Part shown: positions 24,901 to 33,386 of the stretch, piece after piece
Position numbering within the stretch: position 1 is the first letter of the stretch
Layout of the letters: each line of letters begins with the position of its first letter
Assembly: GCF_900101825.1 (NCBI RefSeq)
Contig: NZ_FNAG01000007.1
Coordinates: forward strand, 62,001-126,000
DNA length: 64,000 nt
From: Aquimonas voraii
GTDB taxonomy: Bacteria > Pseudomonadota > Gammaproteobacteria > Xanthomonadales > Xanthomonadaceae
Direction: 5' to 3'
Made by a program: the position numbers and the translations under genes
The notes under the pieces: generated by a model
Databases searched by the model: none
Told to the model about the DNA's origin: nothing
The model's input: only the letters and a program-made list of their open reading frames with translations

Positions 24901-26046
24901 ATGGCTGATGTTGGCGACGCTGATCACCCAGGGCGAATTGCCGGGCGAGGTGACGCTGCCGGGCTCAGGGCCTTCGTTGCCGGCTGCCACCACCGGCACG
25001 ATGCCGGCCTCGCGCGCCGCCAGCAGGGCCAGCGCGTCGCTGCTGGCCCAGGGGTCGCGCGGCGTTCCGCCGATCGAGTAGTTGATGACGTCGACCCCGT
25101 CGGCCACCGCGGCATTGATCGCCGCAACCAGCCAGCTGCCCAGGCAATCGGCCTCGACTTCGCAGGCCTTGTACGAGGCGAGGTGGGCATGCGGCGCCAC
25201 GCCCGACACTTCACGTTCGAGGGCCTGCCCGGCCACGTTCACGGCGGCACGCAGGCGATTGCCCACCGCGGTGCCAGCGACATGCGAGCCGTGGCCGTCT
25301 AGATCGAGGCCGTTGTCCGGCTCCTTGCTGCTGGTGCCGGTGGAAAGATCGCGCAGCACCACCAGCTTGCCGTTGCAGGGCGGACTGTTCGCACTGGCAC
25401 AGAGCGAGGGCGCGACGCTGCGCGCGAAGCTGTGGACATGTCCGTCGATCGGCCCCTGCCCGGCAAAGGAGGGGTGCGCGGCGTTCAGTCCTGTATCGAT
25501 GACCCCGACCAGCACCCCTGCGCCGCGCGTCGGCGCACCGGCGGCGCCGGACCAGACGGCCGGCGCGCCAACCCAAGCTGGGCCGGCATCAGTCATCGGC
25601 TGGCGCACGAAATCCGCTTCAACCCGGCTGACGCCAGGCAGCGCAGACAGGCGCTCGGCCTCGGTCGGTGTCAGCTCCAGCACGACGGCATTCAGCACCA
25701 GGTCGATCGAAGCCAGCGGCTTGAGCTCGCGGCCCAACGCGCTGCCGGCGGACTTCTCGAAAGTCGCGCGCTCGTCCGCCAGAAAGCCGCGATAGGCCTT
25801 GACCTCCGCGCTCGCGACGTCCAGTCGGGTCTTGCCGGCCGTGCCCGGGTGGGTTGGCGCAAGCGCGCGCTTGCGCGGATCCGCCGCCCCCGCGAACCCC
25901 TCGAACAGGGCCGTGGGCGGCGACTGCAGGTGGACGATGTAGCGCTGCGCTGCATCGCCATCGCCCGGATCGGCGACGACGCGGGCCGTTGGCGTCAATG
26001 AGAGCGCCAGCAGGCTCGACAGCAGGAGAGGACGAAGGACGGGCAT
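21946..26046 (-). CDS. Large secreted subtilase with PA insertion and C-terminal WY modules
   Basis: A 1366-residue exported protease. After a signal peptide and an I9-type propeptide (RYIVHLQSPP to about residue 150) comes an S8 domain with Asp184 (VIDTGLN), His252 (DLDGHGSHVAGTA) and Ser589 (SGTSMAAPHVAG). Between His and Ser lies a protease-associated (PA) insertion of about 140 residues (NRFNGEIVVCLRGTQARLAKSD), as in plant and lactocepin-type subtilases. A fibronectin-like region, Cys-containing linkers and several beta-sandwich segments follow to about 1120. The last 240 residues hold two WY-rich modules (FGAWYNPQRSGSGLFLYQF; NGLWYDFSNSGFGYSLEV) like that of the DUF4397 protein. It is expected to degrade extracellular protein for nutrition. 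No operon partner. Confidence 0.92.
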   Translation of the reverse strand: MPVLRPLLLSSLLALSLTPTARVVADPGDGDAAQRYIVHLQSPPTALFEGFAGAADPRKRALAPTHPGTAGKTRLDVASAEVKAYRGFLADERATFEKSAGSALGRELKPLASIDLVLNAVVLELTPTEAERLSALPGVSRVEADFVRQPMTDAGPAWVGAPAVWSGAAGAPTRGAGVLVGVIDTGLNAAHPSFAGQGPIDGHVHSFARSVAPSLCASANSPPCNGKLVVLRDLSTGTSSKEPDNGLDLDGHGSHVAGTAVGNRLRAAVNVAGQALEREVSGVAPHAHLASYKACEVEADCLGSWLVAAINAAVADGVDVINYSIGGTPRDPWASSDALALLAAREAGIVPVVAAGNEGPEPGSVTSPGNSPWVISVANISHDRSIGSRLLDFNGGTAPAPGGGSLLGAGSTPGYGPAKVVFPTDFPGCGTGEGLGLDSNSQPDGSSNPWAGNPNRFNGEIVVCLRGTQARLAKSDNVRRAGGGGMILLNTVGDGETVFADAHSLPSTHLGYRAGEQLKAWLFAGGERARIEGARLIEDPSLGDRLAASSGRGPISYGGVMLPSIAAPGTSILAAAPTGSSFRTMSGTSMAAPHVAGAAALLRALRPEWRVDQIQSALMLSARSGLVADDAVSPARRIDVGAGGLDVAAAARVGLALEVSGTEFRQARPALGGEPRQLNLPGLLHERCRGSCSLSRTLRDVAGGGRWQASVRLPGGIARVQPESFELAAGASRRLDIAIDLGQGADIGQWLDGEVKLTRLDAPGVLSLPLAIYADPGELPERLDLGAVADAGLRVLSLSGLAALADLQIEAGALVPVRVERRRLGAAAIGSAYTGPQSAAASLLLDLPAASAAPRRFRLSAVASAAGDASLGLYAGIDYNGNGRPDEVEQLCNTRGSAPRCELDLAQTGSLNKVWVMARNESGSGQSETEVELRAALLDPQPAAGRQVVATAPALAPAGSAIPLRLSWNAPDWRAAEPRAFLLSLRARAGAEAFARIPVSLRRDESLATPRPLLEGEELSVSLAPGETRTAFFIDLPAEASRMQVSTRGASDVRIDVARDGAPSMPFASPPPNLSAAGNGVVGSGVGVELARAQLAPGRMWAILRNTGAESATVSVRLELDAPRLVQPRFGAWYNPQRSGSGLFLYQFGSSWGYVWYTYLEDGTPTWYIGSAPAPGGADARWSAPILRMTWNGSVSRGVEVGRLVLAPIANERLQFAYELDGQFGSEPLQWIGSQRCAAAQGQALDLNGLWYDFSNSGFGYSLEVSPEAETVASFLYDEGGWPRWVLGTGRPFGAGPIELLQFRGNCPLCEYGALQSQPAGGLEVVYANGQPVRLDTAIDFAPPLSGSWVRSHPMNRLSSSLGCPP

Positions 26047-26350
26047 GGACGCGGCATCGTTCAGGGCGAGGGGGCGGGCGGGCGCGTCGGGCGCGGCTTC
26101 TGTATCAACCCGGCCAAGGCAGTGTAACTAGCGGATGGAAAAGCGAAAGTGCAGATCTGTAGCGCGAATGTAGTCGATCCGCAGCCCCGCCCCCGAAATC
26201 GGAGAGCGGCGCCGATAACGCAATCAAATCAAGCACATCGCCAAGGCGCCACCATCCCGGATCGCAGCCGCGGCGGATCCGTGGGGGCAGCCGCAGCCTG
26301 ACAACCAGACTTGATCCAGCGCATCGACGCCCCCTGCCACCGCCGGTAGC
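26047..26350. other. Divergent promoter region of the subtilase and ccm operon
   Basis: The 304 bp have no supported gene. The central part (about 26115-26180) is less GC-rich than its surroundings and is the likely place for both divergent promoters, but no clear -35/-10 pair or operator could be assigned by eye. Confidence 0.5.
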
Positions 26351-27055
26351 ATGCGCGCCCAGATGAACACCCCCCTCCTGACAGACATCGAGCCCGAGCG
26401 CGCGCCGCCGCTGCTCCAGGTTCGCCAGCTGGCCTTTGCCCGCAACGACGACCCGATCTTCGGACCGCTCGATTTCCACGTCGACGCCGGCGAAGCGGTG
26501 CTCGTCCACGGCGCCAACGGCCGCGGCAAGACCACCCTGCTGCGCGTGCTGGCCGGCCTGCTGCCGGCGCAGTCCGGCGAGGTCAGCATCGACGGCCTTC
26601 CGGCCAGTCGCGAAGCGGTGGCGCGCAGCTGCGCCCTGCTCGGCCATCTGCTCGGCCACAAGGGTGAACTCACCGCCGAGGAGAATCTGCGTTTCGCCCG
26701 CGGCCTGTTCGGCCAGCGGCCGGGCATCTCGCCGGTAACCGCGCTGGCCGCGGTCGGCCTCGCCGGCTTCGAGGACAGCCCGGCGCGCCAGCTGTCAGCG
26801 GGCCAGAAGAAGCGCCTCGCGCTGGCGCGGCTGCTGCTGGTGCCGGCCCGGCTGTGGCTGCTCGACGAACCCTACGCCAACCTGGACCTTGAAGGCATCG
26901 ATCTGGTCAATCGCCTCGTCGCCCACCACCTGGGCCGCGGCGGCGCGGCGCTGATCACCAGCCACGGTGCCTACGCCACCGGCGCCGTGCGTACCCGCAC
27001 CCTCAGCCTCGATCCGCTGCCGGCGAACGATGCCATGGAGACCACGCATGGCTGA
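26351..27055 (+). CDS. ccmA: Cytochrome c maturation ATPase CcmA
   Basis: A 234-residue ABC ATPase with Walker [10 protein letters not shown], signature [14 protein letters not shown] and Walker [16 protein letters not shown]. With CcmB it forms the transporter-like ATPase that releases holo-CcmE from CcmC/D in System I cytochrome c maturation, at the cytoplasmic face of the inner membrane. ATGs at 26351 and 26363 are both in frame and either could be the start. It heads a tightly packed nine-gene ccm operon and overlaps ccmB by 8 bp. Confidence 0.95.
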   Translation: MRAQMNTPLLTDIEPERAPPLLQVRQLAFARNDDPIFGPLDFHVDAGEAVLVHGANGRGKTTLLRVLAGLLPAQSGEVSIDGLPASREAVARSCALLGHLLGHKGELTAEENLRFARGLFGQRPGISPVTALAAVGLAGFEDSPARQLSAGQKKRLALARLLLVPARLWLLDEPYANLDLEGIDLVNRLVAHHLGRGGAALITSHGAYATGAVRTRTLSLDPLPANDAMETTHG

Positions 27056-27731
27056 TTCCTCCGCACTCACCGCCTTCGGCGCAATCATCCGCCGCGACCT
27101 GCTGCTGGTCTGGCGTCGCCGCGGCGACGCCCTGAACCCGGTGCTGTTCGCCCTGCTGGTCGCCACCCTGTTCCCGCTGGCGATCGGCCCCGAGAAATCC
27201 ACCTTGGCCCTGATCGCGCCCGGCGTGGTCTGGGTGGCCCTGCTGCTCTCGGGCCTGCTGTCGCTGGACACCCTGTTCCGCGGCGATCTGGAGGATGGCA
27301 GCCTCGAGATGCTGCTGCTGGCCCCGCAGCCGCTGGCGCTGATGCTGTTCGGCAAGGTGCTGGTGCACTGGCTGACCACCTCGGTGCCGCTGCTGATCGC
27401 CACCCCGCTGCTGGCCGAGCTGCTGTACCTGCCGCATGAGCTGCTGCCGGTGCTGATGACCTCACTGCTGCTGGGCACGCCGCTGCTCAGTCTGGTCGGC
27501 GGCATCATCGTCGCCTTGACTGTCGGCATGCGGCGCTCGGGTATGCTGCTGGCCTTGCTGGCGCTGCCCCTGTACGTGCCCATCCTCATCCTCGGGGCGG
27601 GCTGCGTGGCGGCTGCCGCGCAGGGGCTGCCCTACACCGGCGCCCTGCTCCTGCTGGGTGCCGGCCTGGCCCTCCTGACCATTCTCGCGCCGCTGGCCAC
27701 GGCCACCGCGCTTCGGATCGCGATGACATGA
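27048..27731 (+). CDS. ccmB: Cytochrome c maturation membrane protein CcmB
   Basis: A 227-residue protein with six hydrophobic segments and the CcmB-typical start [30 protein letters not shown], plus [23 protein letters not shown]. It is the membrane partner of the CcmA ATPase. Its ATG at 27048 lies inside the ccmA end and its stop overlaps the ccmC start (ATGA), indicating translational coupling. Confidence 0.96.
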   Translation: MADSSALTAFGAIIRRDLLLVWRRRGDALNPVLFALLVATLFPLAIGPEKSTLALIAPGVVWVALLLSGLLSLDTLFRGDLEDGSLEMLLLAPQPLALMLFGKVLVHWLTTSVPLLIATPLLAELLYLPHELLPVLMTSLLLGTPLLSLVGGIIVALTVGMRRSGMLLALLALPLYVPILILGAGCVAAAAQGLPYTGALLLLGAGLALLTILAPLATATALRIAMT

Positions 27732-28477
27732 ACCCCGTCCTGCTGTGGTTCCACAAGATGGGCTCGCCGCCCAATTTCTATGCCTTCGCCGGGCGCTGCC
27801 TGCCCTGGCTGTACGGCATCGCCATCCCGATGATCCTGTGGGGCTGCTGGGCCGGCCTGTATGAAGTGCCGGCCGACTACCAGCAGGGCGACACCTTCCG
27901 GATCATCTTCGTGCACGTGCCGGCGGCCTGGATGAGCCTGTTCATCTACGGCGTGATGGCGGTCAATGCCTTCATCGCCCTGGTTTGGCGGATCAAGCTG
28001 TCCGAGCAGCTGGCGATGAACTGCGCGCCGATCGGTGCGGCCTTCACGGCGATCACCCTGCTGACCGGCGCGATCTGGGGCAAGCCGATGTGGGGCACCT
28101 GGTGGACCTGGGATGCGCGCCTGACTTCCGAGCTGGTCCTGCTCTTCCTCTACCTCGGCGTGATGGGCCTGTACGCCGCCATCGAGGATCGCCGCGCCGC
28201 CGCCCGCGCCGCCAGCTTCCTGGCCTTGATCGGCTTCGTGAACGTGCCGATCGTGCATTTCTCGGTGGAGTGGTGGAACACCCTGCACCAGGGCGCGACC
28301 ATCCGCCTGTTCGGCAAGTCAAGCATGGACCCGAGCATGATCGCGCCGCTGATCGCACTCGCTTTCGGCACCAAGCTTTGGTTCATGGGCTCGCTGCTGG
28401 CACGTACCCGCGTTGCCATTGCCGAGGCCGAGCGCAGCAAGGAGTGGGTGCGTCGGGCGCTGGGAGGTGCGGCATGA
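27728..28477 (+). CDS. ccmC: Haem-handling protein CcmC
   Basis: A 249-residue six-helix membrane protein containing the tryptophan-rich WWD motif (WGTWWTWDARLTSELVL) that presents haem on the periplasmic side. The conserved haem-ligand histidines are in IIFVHVPAAWMS and VEWWNTLHQG. CcmC loads haem covalently onto the CcmE histidine. It overlaps ccmB and ccmD by 4 bp each. Confidence 0.97.
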   Translation: MNPVLLWFHKMGSPPNFYAFAGRCLPWLYGIAIPMILWGCWAGLYEVPADYQQGDTFRIIFVHVPAAWMSLFIYGVMAVNAFIALVWRIKLSEQLAMNCAPIGAAFTAITLLTGAIWGKPMWGTWWTWDARLTSELVLLFLYLGVMGLYAAIEDRRAAARAASFLALIGFVNVPIVHFSVEWWNTLHQGATIRLFGKSSMDPSMIAPLIALAFGTKLWFMGSLLARTRVAIAEAERSKEWVRRALGGAA

Positions 28478-28665
28478 GCGGCTGGCTGGACATGGGCGAA
28501 TACAGCGCCTTCGTATGGGCCTGTTTCGCCATCTTCTTCGTCTTCCTGCTCTGGGATCTCGTGCAGCCGGCCTGGCGCTTGCGCCGCCTGCAGCGCGAGA
28601 TCGCCCTGCGCGCGCGTCGCGAGGCGGCCCGCTCGGCGACCACGACCGAGCATCCGATTCCCTGA
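28474..28665 (+). CDS. ccmD: Small membrane protein CcmD
   Basis: A 63-residue protein with one hydrophobic helix (YSAFVWACFAIFFVFLLW) followed by a basic tail (RLRRLQREIALRARREA), exactly the CcmD pattern. It stabilises the CcmC-CcmE complex and helps release holo-CcmE. Its ATG overlaps the ccmC stop, and the ccmE start follows after 10 bp. Confidence 0.93.
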   Translation: MSGWLDMGEYSAFVWACFAIFFVFLLWDLVQPAWRLRRLQREIALRARREAARSATTTEHPIP

Positions 28666-28675
28666 GGAGCCCCCC

Positions 28676-29227
28676 ATGAACCCCGTGCGCAAGCGTCGCC
28701 TGATTGTCGCCAGTCTGATCCTGGGCGCCGGCCTCGTGGCCGGTAGCCTGGTCGCCCTGGCCCTGCAGGAAAACCTGAACTACCTGCATTCGCCGACTGA
28801 AGTCATGGCCGGCAAGGCGCCCGAGTCGGGGGTGTTCCGACTGGGCGGCGTCGTGCTGGAGGAAAGCGTCGAGAGCGGCCGCGTCGAGGCCACCCGCGAG
28901 GTCGAATACCGCTTCAAGGTGACCGACCGCGAGGCCGACTTCCCCGTGGTCTACCGCGGCGTGCTGCCCGACCTGTTCCGCGAGGGCCAGAGCGTGATCG
29001 CCAAGGGCCGCATCGAGGAGGGCGTGTTCGTCGCCACCCAGGTGCTGGCCAAGCACGACGAGACCTACATGCCCGCCGAGGTCGCCGACAAGATGACCCA
29101 GGCGCGGATCGCCCGCGCCGAAAAGCTGAAGCAGGAAGCGGAAGCCCTGCGTGCGGGCGACGATGCCGTGGAAGCCGTCGAAGCCGCGCCCGCAAGCCCG
29201 CCCGCCGACGGCAAGAGCGGCTACTGA
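28676..29227 (+). CDS. ccmE: Haem chaperone CcmE
   Basis: A 183-residue periplasmic haem chaperone anchored by one N-terminal helix (about 8-30). The haem-binding His127 and nearby Tyr131 are in LAKHDETYMP. The OB-fold core (YRFKVTDREADFPVVYRGVLPDLFREGQSVIAKG) is complete, and the C-terminal tail is Ala/Glu-rich and longer than in Escherichia coli. AGGAG lies upstream of the ATG. Confidence 0.97.
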   Translation: MNPVRKRRLIVASLILGAGLVAGSLVALALQENLNYLHSPTEVMAGKAPESGVFRLGGVVLEESVESGRVEATREVEYRFKVTDREADFPVVYRGVLPDLFREGQSVIAKGRIEEGVFVATQVLAKHDETYMPAEVADKMTQARIARAEKLKQEAEALRAGDDAVEAVEAAPASPPADGKSGY

Positions 29228-29258
29228 TGCGGCCTGAGCCGCGCCCGAGATCGATGGC

Positions 29259-31238
29259 ATGACCCCTGAACTTGGCAACTTCGCCCTGGTGCTGGCCCTG
29301 GTGCTGGCCCTGGTGCAGTCCTCCCTGCCCCTGTACGGCGCCTGGCGCGGTCACGCCGGGCTGATGGCGCTGGCGCGCTCGACCGCCTACGGGCAGTTCG
29401 CCTTCTTGCTGCTGAGCTACCTGATCCTGACCGCGGCCTTCATCCAGCAGGATTTCTCGGTCGCCTACGTGGCCAACAACAGCAACACCCTGCTGCCCAT
29501 GATGTACCGCATCTCGGCCGTGTGGGGCGCGCACGAGGGCTCGCTGCTGCTGTGGGTGCTGATCCTCGCGATGTGGACGGTGGCGGTGGCCGCGTTCTCG
29601 CGCAGCCTGCCCCTGCACGTGGTGGCGCGGGTGCTGGCGGTCATGGGCTGGGTCAGCGTCGGCTTCCTGCTGTTCACTCTGCTCACCTCGAACCCCTTTG
29701 ATCGCCTGCTGCCGGCGCCGCCCGAGGGCCGCGACCTCAACCCGCTGCTTCAGGACCCGGGCCTGATCTTCCACCCGCCGATGCTCTACGCCGGCTACGT
29801 CGGCTTCGCGGTGGCCTTCGCCTTCGCCATCGCGGCCCTGCTGGGCGGCCAGATGGACGCGCAGTGGGTGCGCTGGAGCCGGCCGTGGACGAACGTGGCC
29901 TGGGCTTTCCTTACGCTCGGCATCGGTCTCGGCAGCTGGTGGGCCTATTACGAACTGGGCTGGGGCGGCTGGTGGTTCTGGGACCCGGTCGAGAACGCCA
30001 GCTTCATGCCCTGGCTGGTGGGCACCGCACTGATCCATTCGCAGGCGGTGACCGAGAAGCGCGGCAGCTTCGCCGGCTGGACCCTGCTGCTGGCCATTGC
30101 CGCGTTCTCGCTGTCCCTGCTGGGCACCTTCCTGGTCCGCTCGGGCGTGTTGACCTCGGTGCATGCCTTCGCCTCGGACCCCGAGCGCGGCATCTTCATC
30201 CTCATCTTCCTGCTGGTTGTGGTCGGCGGCTCGCTGCTGCTGTACGCGCTCCGCGCCGGCGGCATCGAGCGCGGCAAGCCGGCCGCGCCGCTGTCGCGCG
30301 ACACCCTGCTGCTGGTCAACAACCTGCTGTTCAGCGCATCCACCGCAATGGTGCTGATCGGGACGCTGTACCCGCTGCTGGCCGATGCCCTGAATCTCGG
30401 CAAGATGTCGGTGGGCCCGCCCTACTTCAGCCTGCTGTTCACCGCGCTGATGGTGCCGGTGGTGCTGCTGATGCCCTTTGGCCCCTTCTCGCGCTGGCAG
30501 CAGGAGCAATGGGGCCGTTTCGCTCCTCTCGTCAAGCTGGCGTTCTCGCTGACCGTGCTGGTGACTGCCCTGGCCTTCTTCAGCATCGAGGACGGCACGC
30601 TCAAGACCTGGGCGGGCGTGGCAGGGGCCACCTGGGTGATGGCCGGCACCGCGCTCTACGCCTGGAAGCGCTGGCAGTCCGCGCCGGCCGGCCGCCGCTT
30701 TACTGCCGAGATAAGCGGCATGCTGCTCGCGCACTTCGGTGTCGGCGTGTTCGTCGCCGGCGTGCTGCTGGTGGAAAGCACCAGCATCGAGCGCGACCTG
30801 GCGCTGAAGCCGGGCGAGGCGACCGAGCTGCGCGGCTTCCGCTTCGAGTTCGAGGGCGTGGCCCACCGCGAGGGCCCGAATTTCGATGCCGACCGCGGCA
30901 CCGTCCACATCTATGTCGATGACCGCCGGATCGCCACGCTGCACCCCGAAAAGCGCGCGTACAAGAGCGGCGGCCAGATCATGACCGAGGCCGGCATCGA
31001 CCCCGGTGTCACCCGCGACCTCTACGTCGCGCTCGGCGAGCCGCTCGGCGATGGCCAAGCCTGGTCGGTGCGGGTCTACGTCAAGCCCTTCATCCGCTGG
31101 ATCTGGTTCGGCGCCCTGCTGATGACGATCGCCGGTTTCGTGGTGGCTTTCGATCGGCGTTTCCGCCGGGTGCCTGCGGCTGAAACGCTGCCCATTCCGG
31201 CCAGCACGACGCCCGAAGCGCTCGGAGCCCGCGCATGA
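29259..31238 (+). CDS. ccmF: Cytochrome c haem lyase subunit CcmF
   Basis: A 659-residue membrane protein of about 15 helices with the WWD motif (WGGWWFWDPVENASFMPWLVGTALIHS) and conserved haem-ligand histidines (VWGAHEGSLLLW; LIFHPPMLYAGYVG; TSVHAFASDP). With CcmH and CcmI it ligates haem from CcmE to the CXXCH motif of apocytochromes in the periplasm. The stop codon overlaps the ccmG start. Confidence 0.97.
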   Translation: MTPELGNFALVLALVLALVQSSLPLYGAWRGHAGLMALARSTAYGQFAFLLLSYLILTAAFIQQDFSVAYVANNSNTLLPMMYRISAVWGAHEGSLLLWVLILAMWTVAVAAFSRSLPLHVVARVLAVMGWVSVGFLLFTLLTSNPFDRLLPAPPEGRDLNPLLQDPGLIFHPPMLYAGYVGFAVAFAFAIAALLGGQMDAQWVRWSRPWTNVAWAFLTLGIGLGSWWAYYELGWGGWWFWDPVENASFMPWLVGTALIHSQAVTEKRGSFAGWTLLLAIAAFSLSLLGTFLVRSGVLTSVHAFASDPERGIFILIFLLVVVGGSLLLYALRAGGIERGKPAAPLSRDTLLLVNNLLFSASTAMVLIGTLYPLLADALNLGKMSVGPPYFSLLFTALMVPVVLLMPFGPFSRWQQEQWGRFAPLVKLAFSLTVLVTALAFFSIEDGTLKTWAGVAGATWVMAGTALYAWKRWQSAPAGRRFTAEISGMLLAHFGVGVFVAGVLLVESTSIERDLALKPGEATELRGFRFEFEGVAHREGPNFDADRGTVHIYVDDRRIATLHPEKRAYKSGGQIMTEAGIDPGVTRDLYVALGEPLGDGQAWSVRVYVKPFIRWIWFGALLMTIAGFVVAFDRRFRRVPAAETLPIPASTTPEALGARA

Positions 31239-31780
31239 TCCAGCGTCTGTTGCCGCTGATCGTGTTCCTGCTGCTGGCCGCCCTGCTCGGTGCCGGCATC
31301 TGGCTGTCGGCCGTTCGCGATCCCAACGCGATCCCCTCGCCGCTGATCGGCAAGGCGGCGCCGGCCTTCGAACTGCCCAGCCTGCACGAGCCCGACCGGC
31401 TCGTGCGCAGCGAGGAGCTGCTGGGCCGGCCCTACCTGCTCAACGTGTTCGGCAGCTGGTGCCCGGGCTGTCGTGACGAGCATCCGGTGATCGAACGGCT
31501 CGCCCGCAGCGGACAGCTGCCGGTGGTGGGCTTCAACTGGAAGGACGAGCGCGCGGACGCCCTGCGCTGGCTCAACCAGTTCGGCGACCCCTATGCGCTG
31601 ATCGTGGTCGACTTCGAAGGCCGCACCGCCATCGACTACGGCGTGTATGGCGCCCCCGAGAGCTTCCTGATCGGCGCCGACGGCACCGTGCTGTACAAGC
31701 ACATCGGCCCCATCACCTGGGCGGACATCGAGCGCGAGATCCTGCCGAGACTTGCCGGCGCTGGCGGAGTCAGTCCATGA
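31235..31780 (+). CDS. ccmG: Thiol:disulfide oxidoreductase CcmG (DsbE)
   Basis: A 181-residue thioredoxin-fold protein anchored by one N-terminal helix. The active site is SWCPGC (Cys76 and Cys79) in place of the more common WCPTC, followed by the acidic KDERADALRWL stretch and the cis-Pro region YGAPESFLIG typical of CcmG. It keeps apocytochrome c and CcmH cysteines reduced. It overlaps both neighbours by 4 bp. Confidence 0.96.
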   Translation: MIQRLLPLIVFLLLAALLGAGIWLSAVRDPNAIPSPLIGKAAPAFELPSLHEPDRLVRSEELLGRPYLLNVFGSWCPGCRDEHPVIERLARSGQLPVVGFNWKDERADALRWLNQFGDPYALIVVDFEGRTAIDYGVYGAPESFLIGADGTVLYKHIGPITWADIEREILPRLAGAGGVSP

Positions 31781-32214
31781 GCCGCCTGCTCGCGGCGATG
31801 CTGGGCCTGCTGCTCAGCCTGTCGGCCGTGGCCATCGACCCGCTGCCCTTCCGCGACCAGGCCGAGGAGGACCGCTTCCGCAAGCTGGCTGCCGAGCTGC
31901 GCTGCGTGATGTGCCAGAACCAGTCGCTGGCCGACTCCAACGCGATGATCGCGCAGGACCTGCGGCGCGAGGTGTTCAACCTGATGCGCGAAGGCAGGAG
32001 CGACCAGCAGATCAAGGACCACCTGGCCGCGCGCTACACCGACTTCGTGCTGTACCGACCGCCGCTGCAAGGCGCGAACTGGCTGCTGTGGCTGGCTCCG
32101 GCGGGCGTGCTGGTGGCCGGCGCCATTGCGCTTGCGGTGATCGTCCGCCAGCGCAGCCGCGGTCTGAAGGGCGAATCCGCCGAGCGCGACTCCACCACCG
32201 ACGAGGAGTGGTAA
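31777..32214 (+). CDS. ccmH: Cytochrome c maturation thiol protein CcmH
   Basis: A 145-residue protein with a signal peptide, the redox motif LRCVMCQNQS (Cys43 and Cys46) and a C-terminal membrane helix (WLLWLAPAGVLVAGAIALAVIV). It corresponds to the N-terminal half of E. coli CcmH; the TPR half is a separate gene (ccmI), as in pseudomonads. It resolves the mixed disulfide with the apocytochrome before haem ligation. Confidence 0.96.
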   Translation: MSRLLAAMLGLLLSLSAVAIDPLPFRDQAEEDRFRKLAAELRCVMCQNQSLADSNAMIAQDLRREVFNLMREGRSDQQIKDHLAARYTDFVLYRPPLQGANWLLWLAPAGVLVAGAIALAVIVRQRSRGLKGESAERDSTTDEEW

Positions 32215-32219
32215 ACCCG

Positions 32220-33386
32220 ATGTTCTGGATCCTGGCCGCGGTGCTTGGCATCGCTGCGCTCGCCTTCGTGCTGCGCCCCCTGTTGAAGCCCCCCGTGCTC
32301 GACGAGCACGCCGACAAGCGGCGCGCGTTGCGCGCGGCGGCCGCGGCCGGCGCGATTGGCGAGGACGAGCTGCACGAGCGTCTGCTGGCGCTTCCCGTCG
32401 AACCCGCTCCGCAACCGACGCCGGTTGGGGTCGTCATGGCCATGGCCGTGCTGGTGCCCGCGCTGGGCTTCGGGCTGTATCTGCAGGTCGGCTCTCCGGA
32501 GGCCCTCGATCCCGCGGCGCAGGTGGCGCCACCGGCGCCCACCACCATGGAGGAAGCCATCGCCGCGCTCGAGGCCCGTCTTGCGGCTGAGCCCAACGAT
32601 GTCGAGGGCTGGGTGCTGCTGGGCCGCAGCCGCCGGGCGCAGGAGGATTTCGCCGCCGCCGAAGCGGCGATGGCCAAGGCCTATGCGCTGGCGGCCGACA
32701 ACGTAGAAGTGCAGATCGACTATGCCGAGGCCAAGGCCTTGGCCACGCCGAGTCGCCGCTTTCAGGGCGAATCGTTGGCCCTGCTCCAGCAGGCCTATGC
32801 GCGCGAGCCAGGCAATGCCCGCGCGGCCTGGCTGCTGGGTATCGCCGCCATGCAGGACGGGCGTCCGGCCGATGCGGCGAAACTGTGGGAGCCGATCCTG
32901 GCGCAGATGCCGGCGGACGCGCCCGCGCGCCCCGCGCTGACCCGCCAGATCAACGACGCCCGCCAGCAGGCGGGGCTCGCGCCGCTGCCCGAGGCCAGCG
33001 CGCCGACGGCGGCAGCGGCCACGCCCTCGGTCGAGTCCACCGGCGCACGCATCGAGGTCGCGGTCGAATTGGCCGCGGAACTCGCCGCGCAGGTGCCGGC
33101 CGACGCCGTGCTGTTCGTGTTCGCACGCGCGCCAGAGGGCCCGCGCGCACCGCTGGCGATCCAGCGACTTTCCGCCGCATCGCTGCCGACGACGCTTGTG
33201 CTGGATCAAAGCATGGGCATGATCGAGGGCATGAATCTCGGCACCTTTCCTGAAGTCGTGGTCGGCGCGCGGATCTCGGCCAGCGGCAATGCCAGCCCTC
33301 AGAGCGGCGATCTTGAAGGCCTGAGCGAGCCGCTACCGGTCAGCACGGGCCGCGCCCGCGTCGTCATTGATCGCGTACTGCCGTGA
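32220..33386 (+). CDS. ccmI: Apocytochrome c chaperone CcmI
   Basis: A 388-residue protein with two membrane helices (MFWILAAVLGIAALAFVL; VVMAMAVLVPALGFGLYL) joined by a short CcmI-1 region, then periplasmic TPR repeats (MEEAIAALEARLAAEPNDVEGWVLLGRSR and following). The C-terminal beta-rich part ends RARVVIDRVLP. CcmI binds the C-terminal helix of apocytochrome c and feeds it to CcmF/H. The ATG at 32220 is preceded by GAGGAG at a slightly long 11 nt; a GTG at 32209 overlapping ccmH is an alternative. Its stop overlaps the metX start (GTGA). Confidence 0.93.
   Translation: MFWILAAVLGIAALAFVLRPLLKPPVLDEHADKRRALRAAAAAGAIGEDELHERLLALPVEPAPQPTPVGVVMAMAVLVPALGFGLYLQVGSPEALDPAAQVAPPAPTTMEEAIAALEARLAAEPNDVEGWVLLGRSRRAQEDFAAAEAAMAKAYALAADNVEVQIDYAEAKALATPSRRFQGESLALLQQAYAREPGNARAAWLLGIAAMQDGRPADAAKLWEPILAQMPADAPARPALTRQINDARQQAGLAPLPEASAPTAAAATPSVESTGARIEVAVELAAELAAQVPADAVLFVFARAPEGPRAPLAIQRLSAASLPTTLVLDQSMGMIEGMNLGTFPEVVVGARISASGNASPQSGDLEGLSEPLPVSTGRARVVIDRVLP

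Noticed and set aside
28914-31058. 714-codon minus-strand frame opposite ccmE/ccmF
   Set aside because: Shadow of the real ccm genes; low-complexity His/Gln/Arg content.
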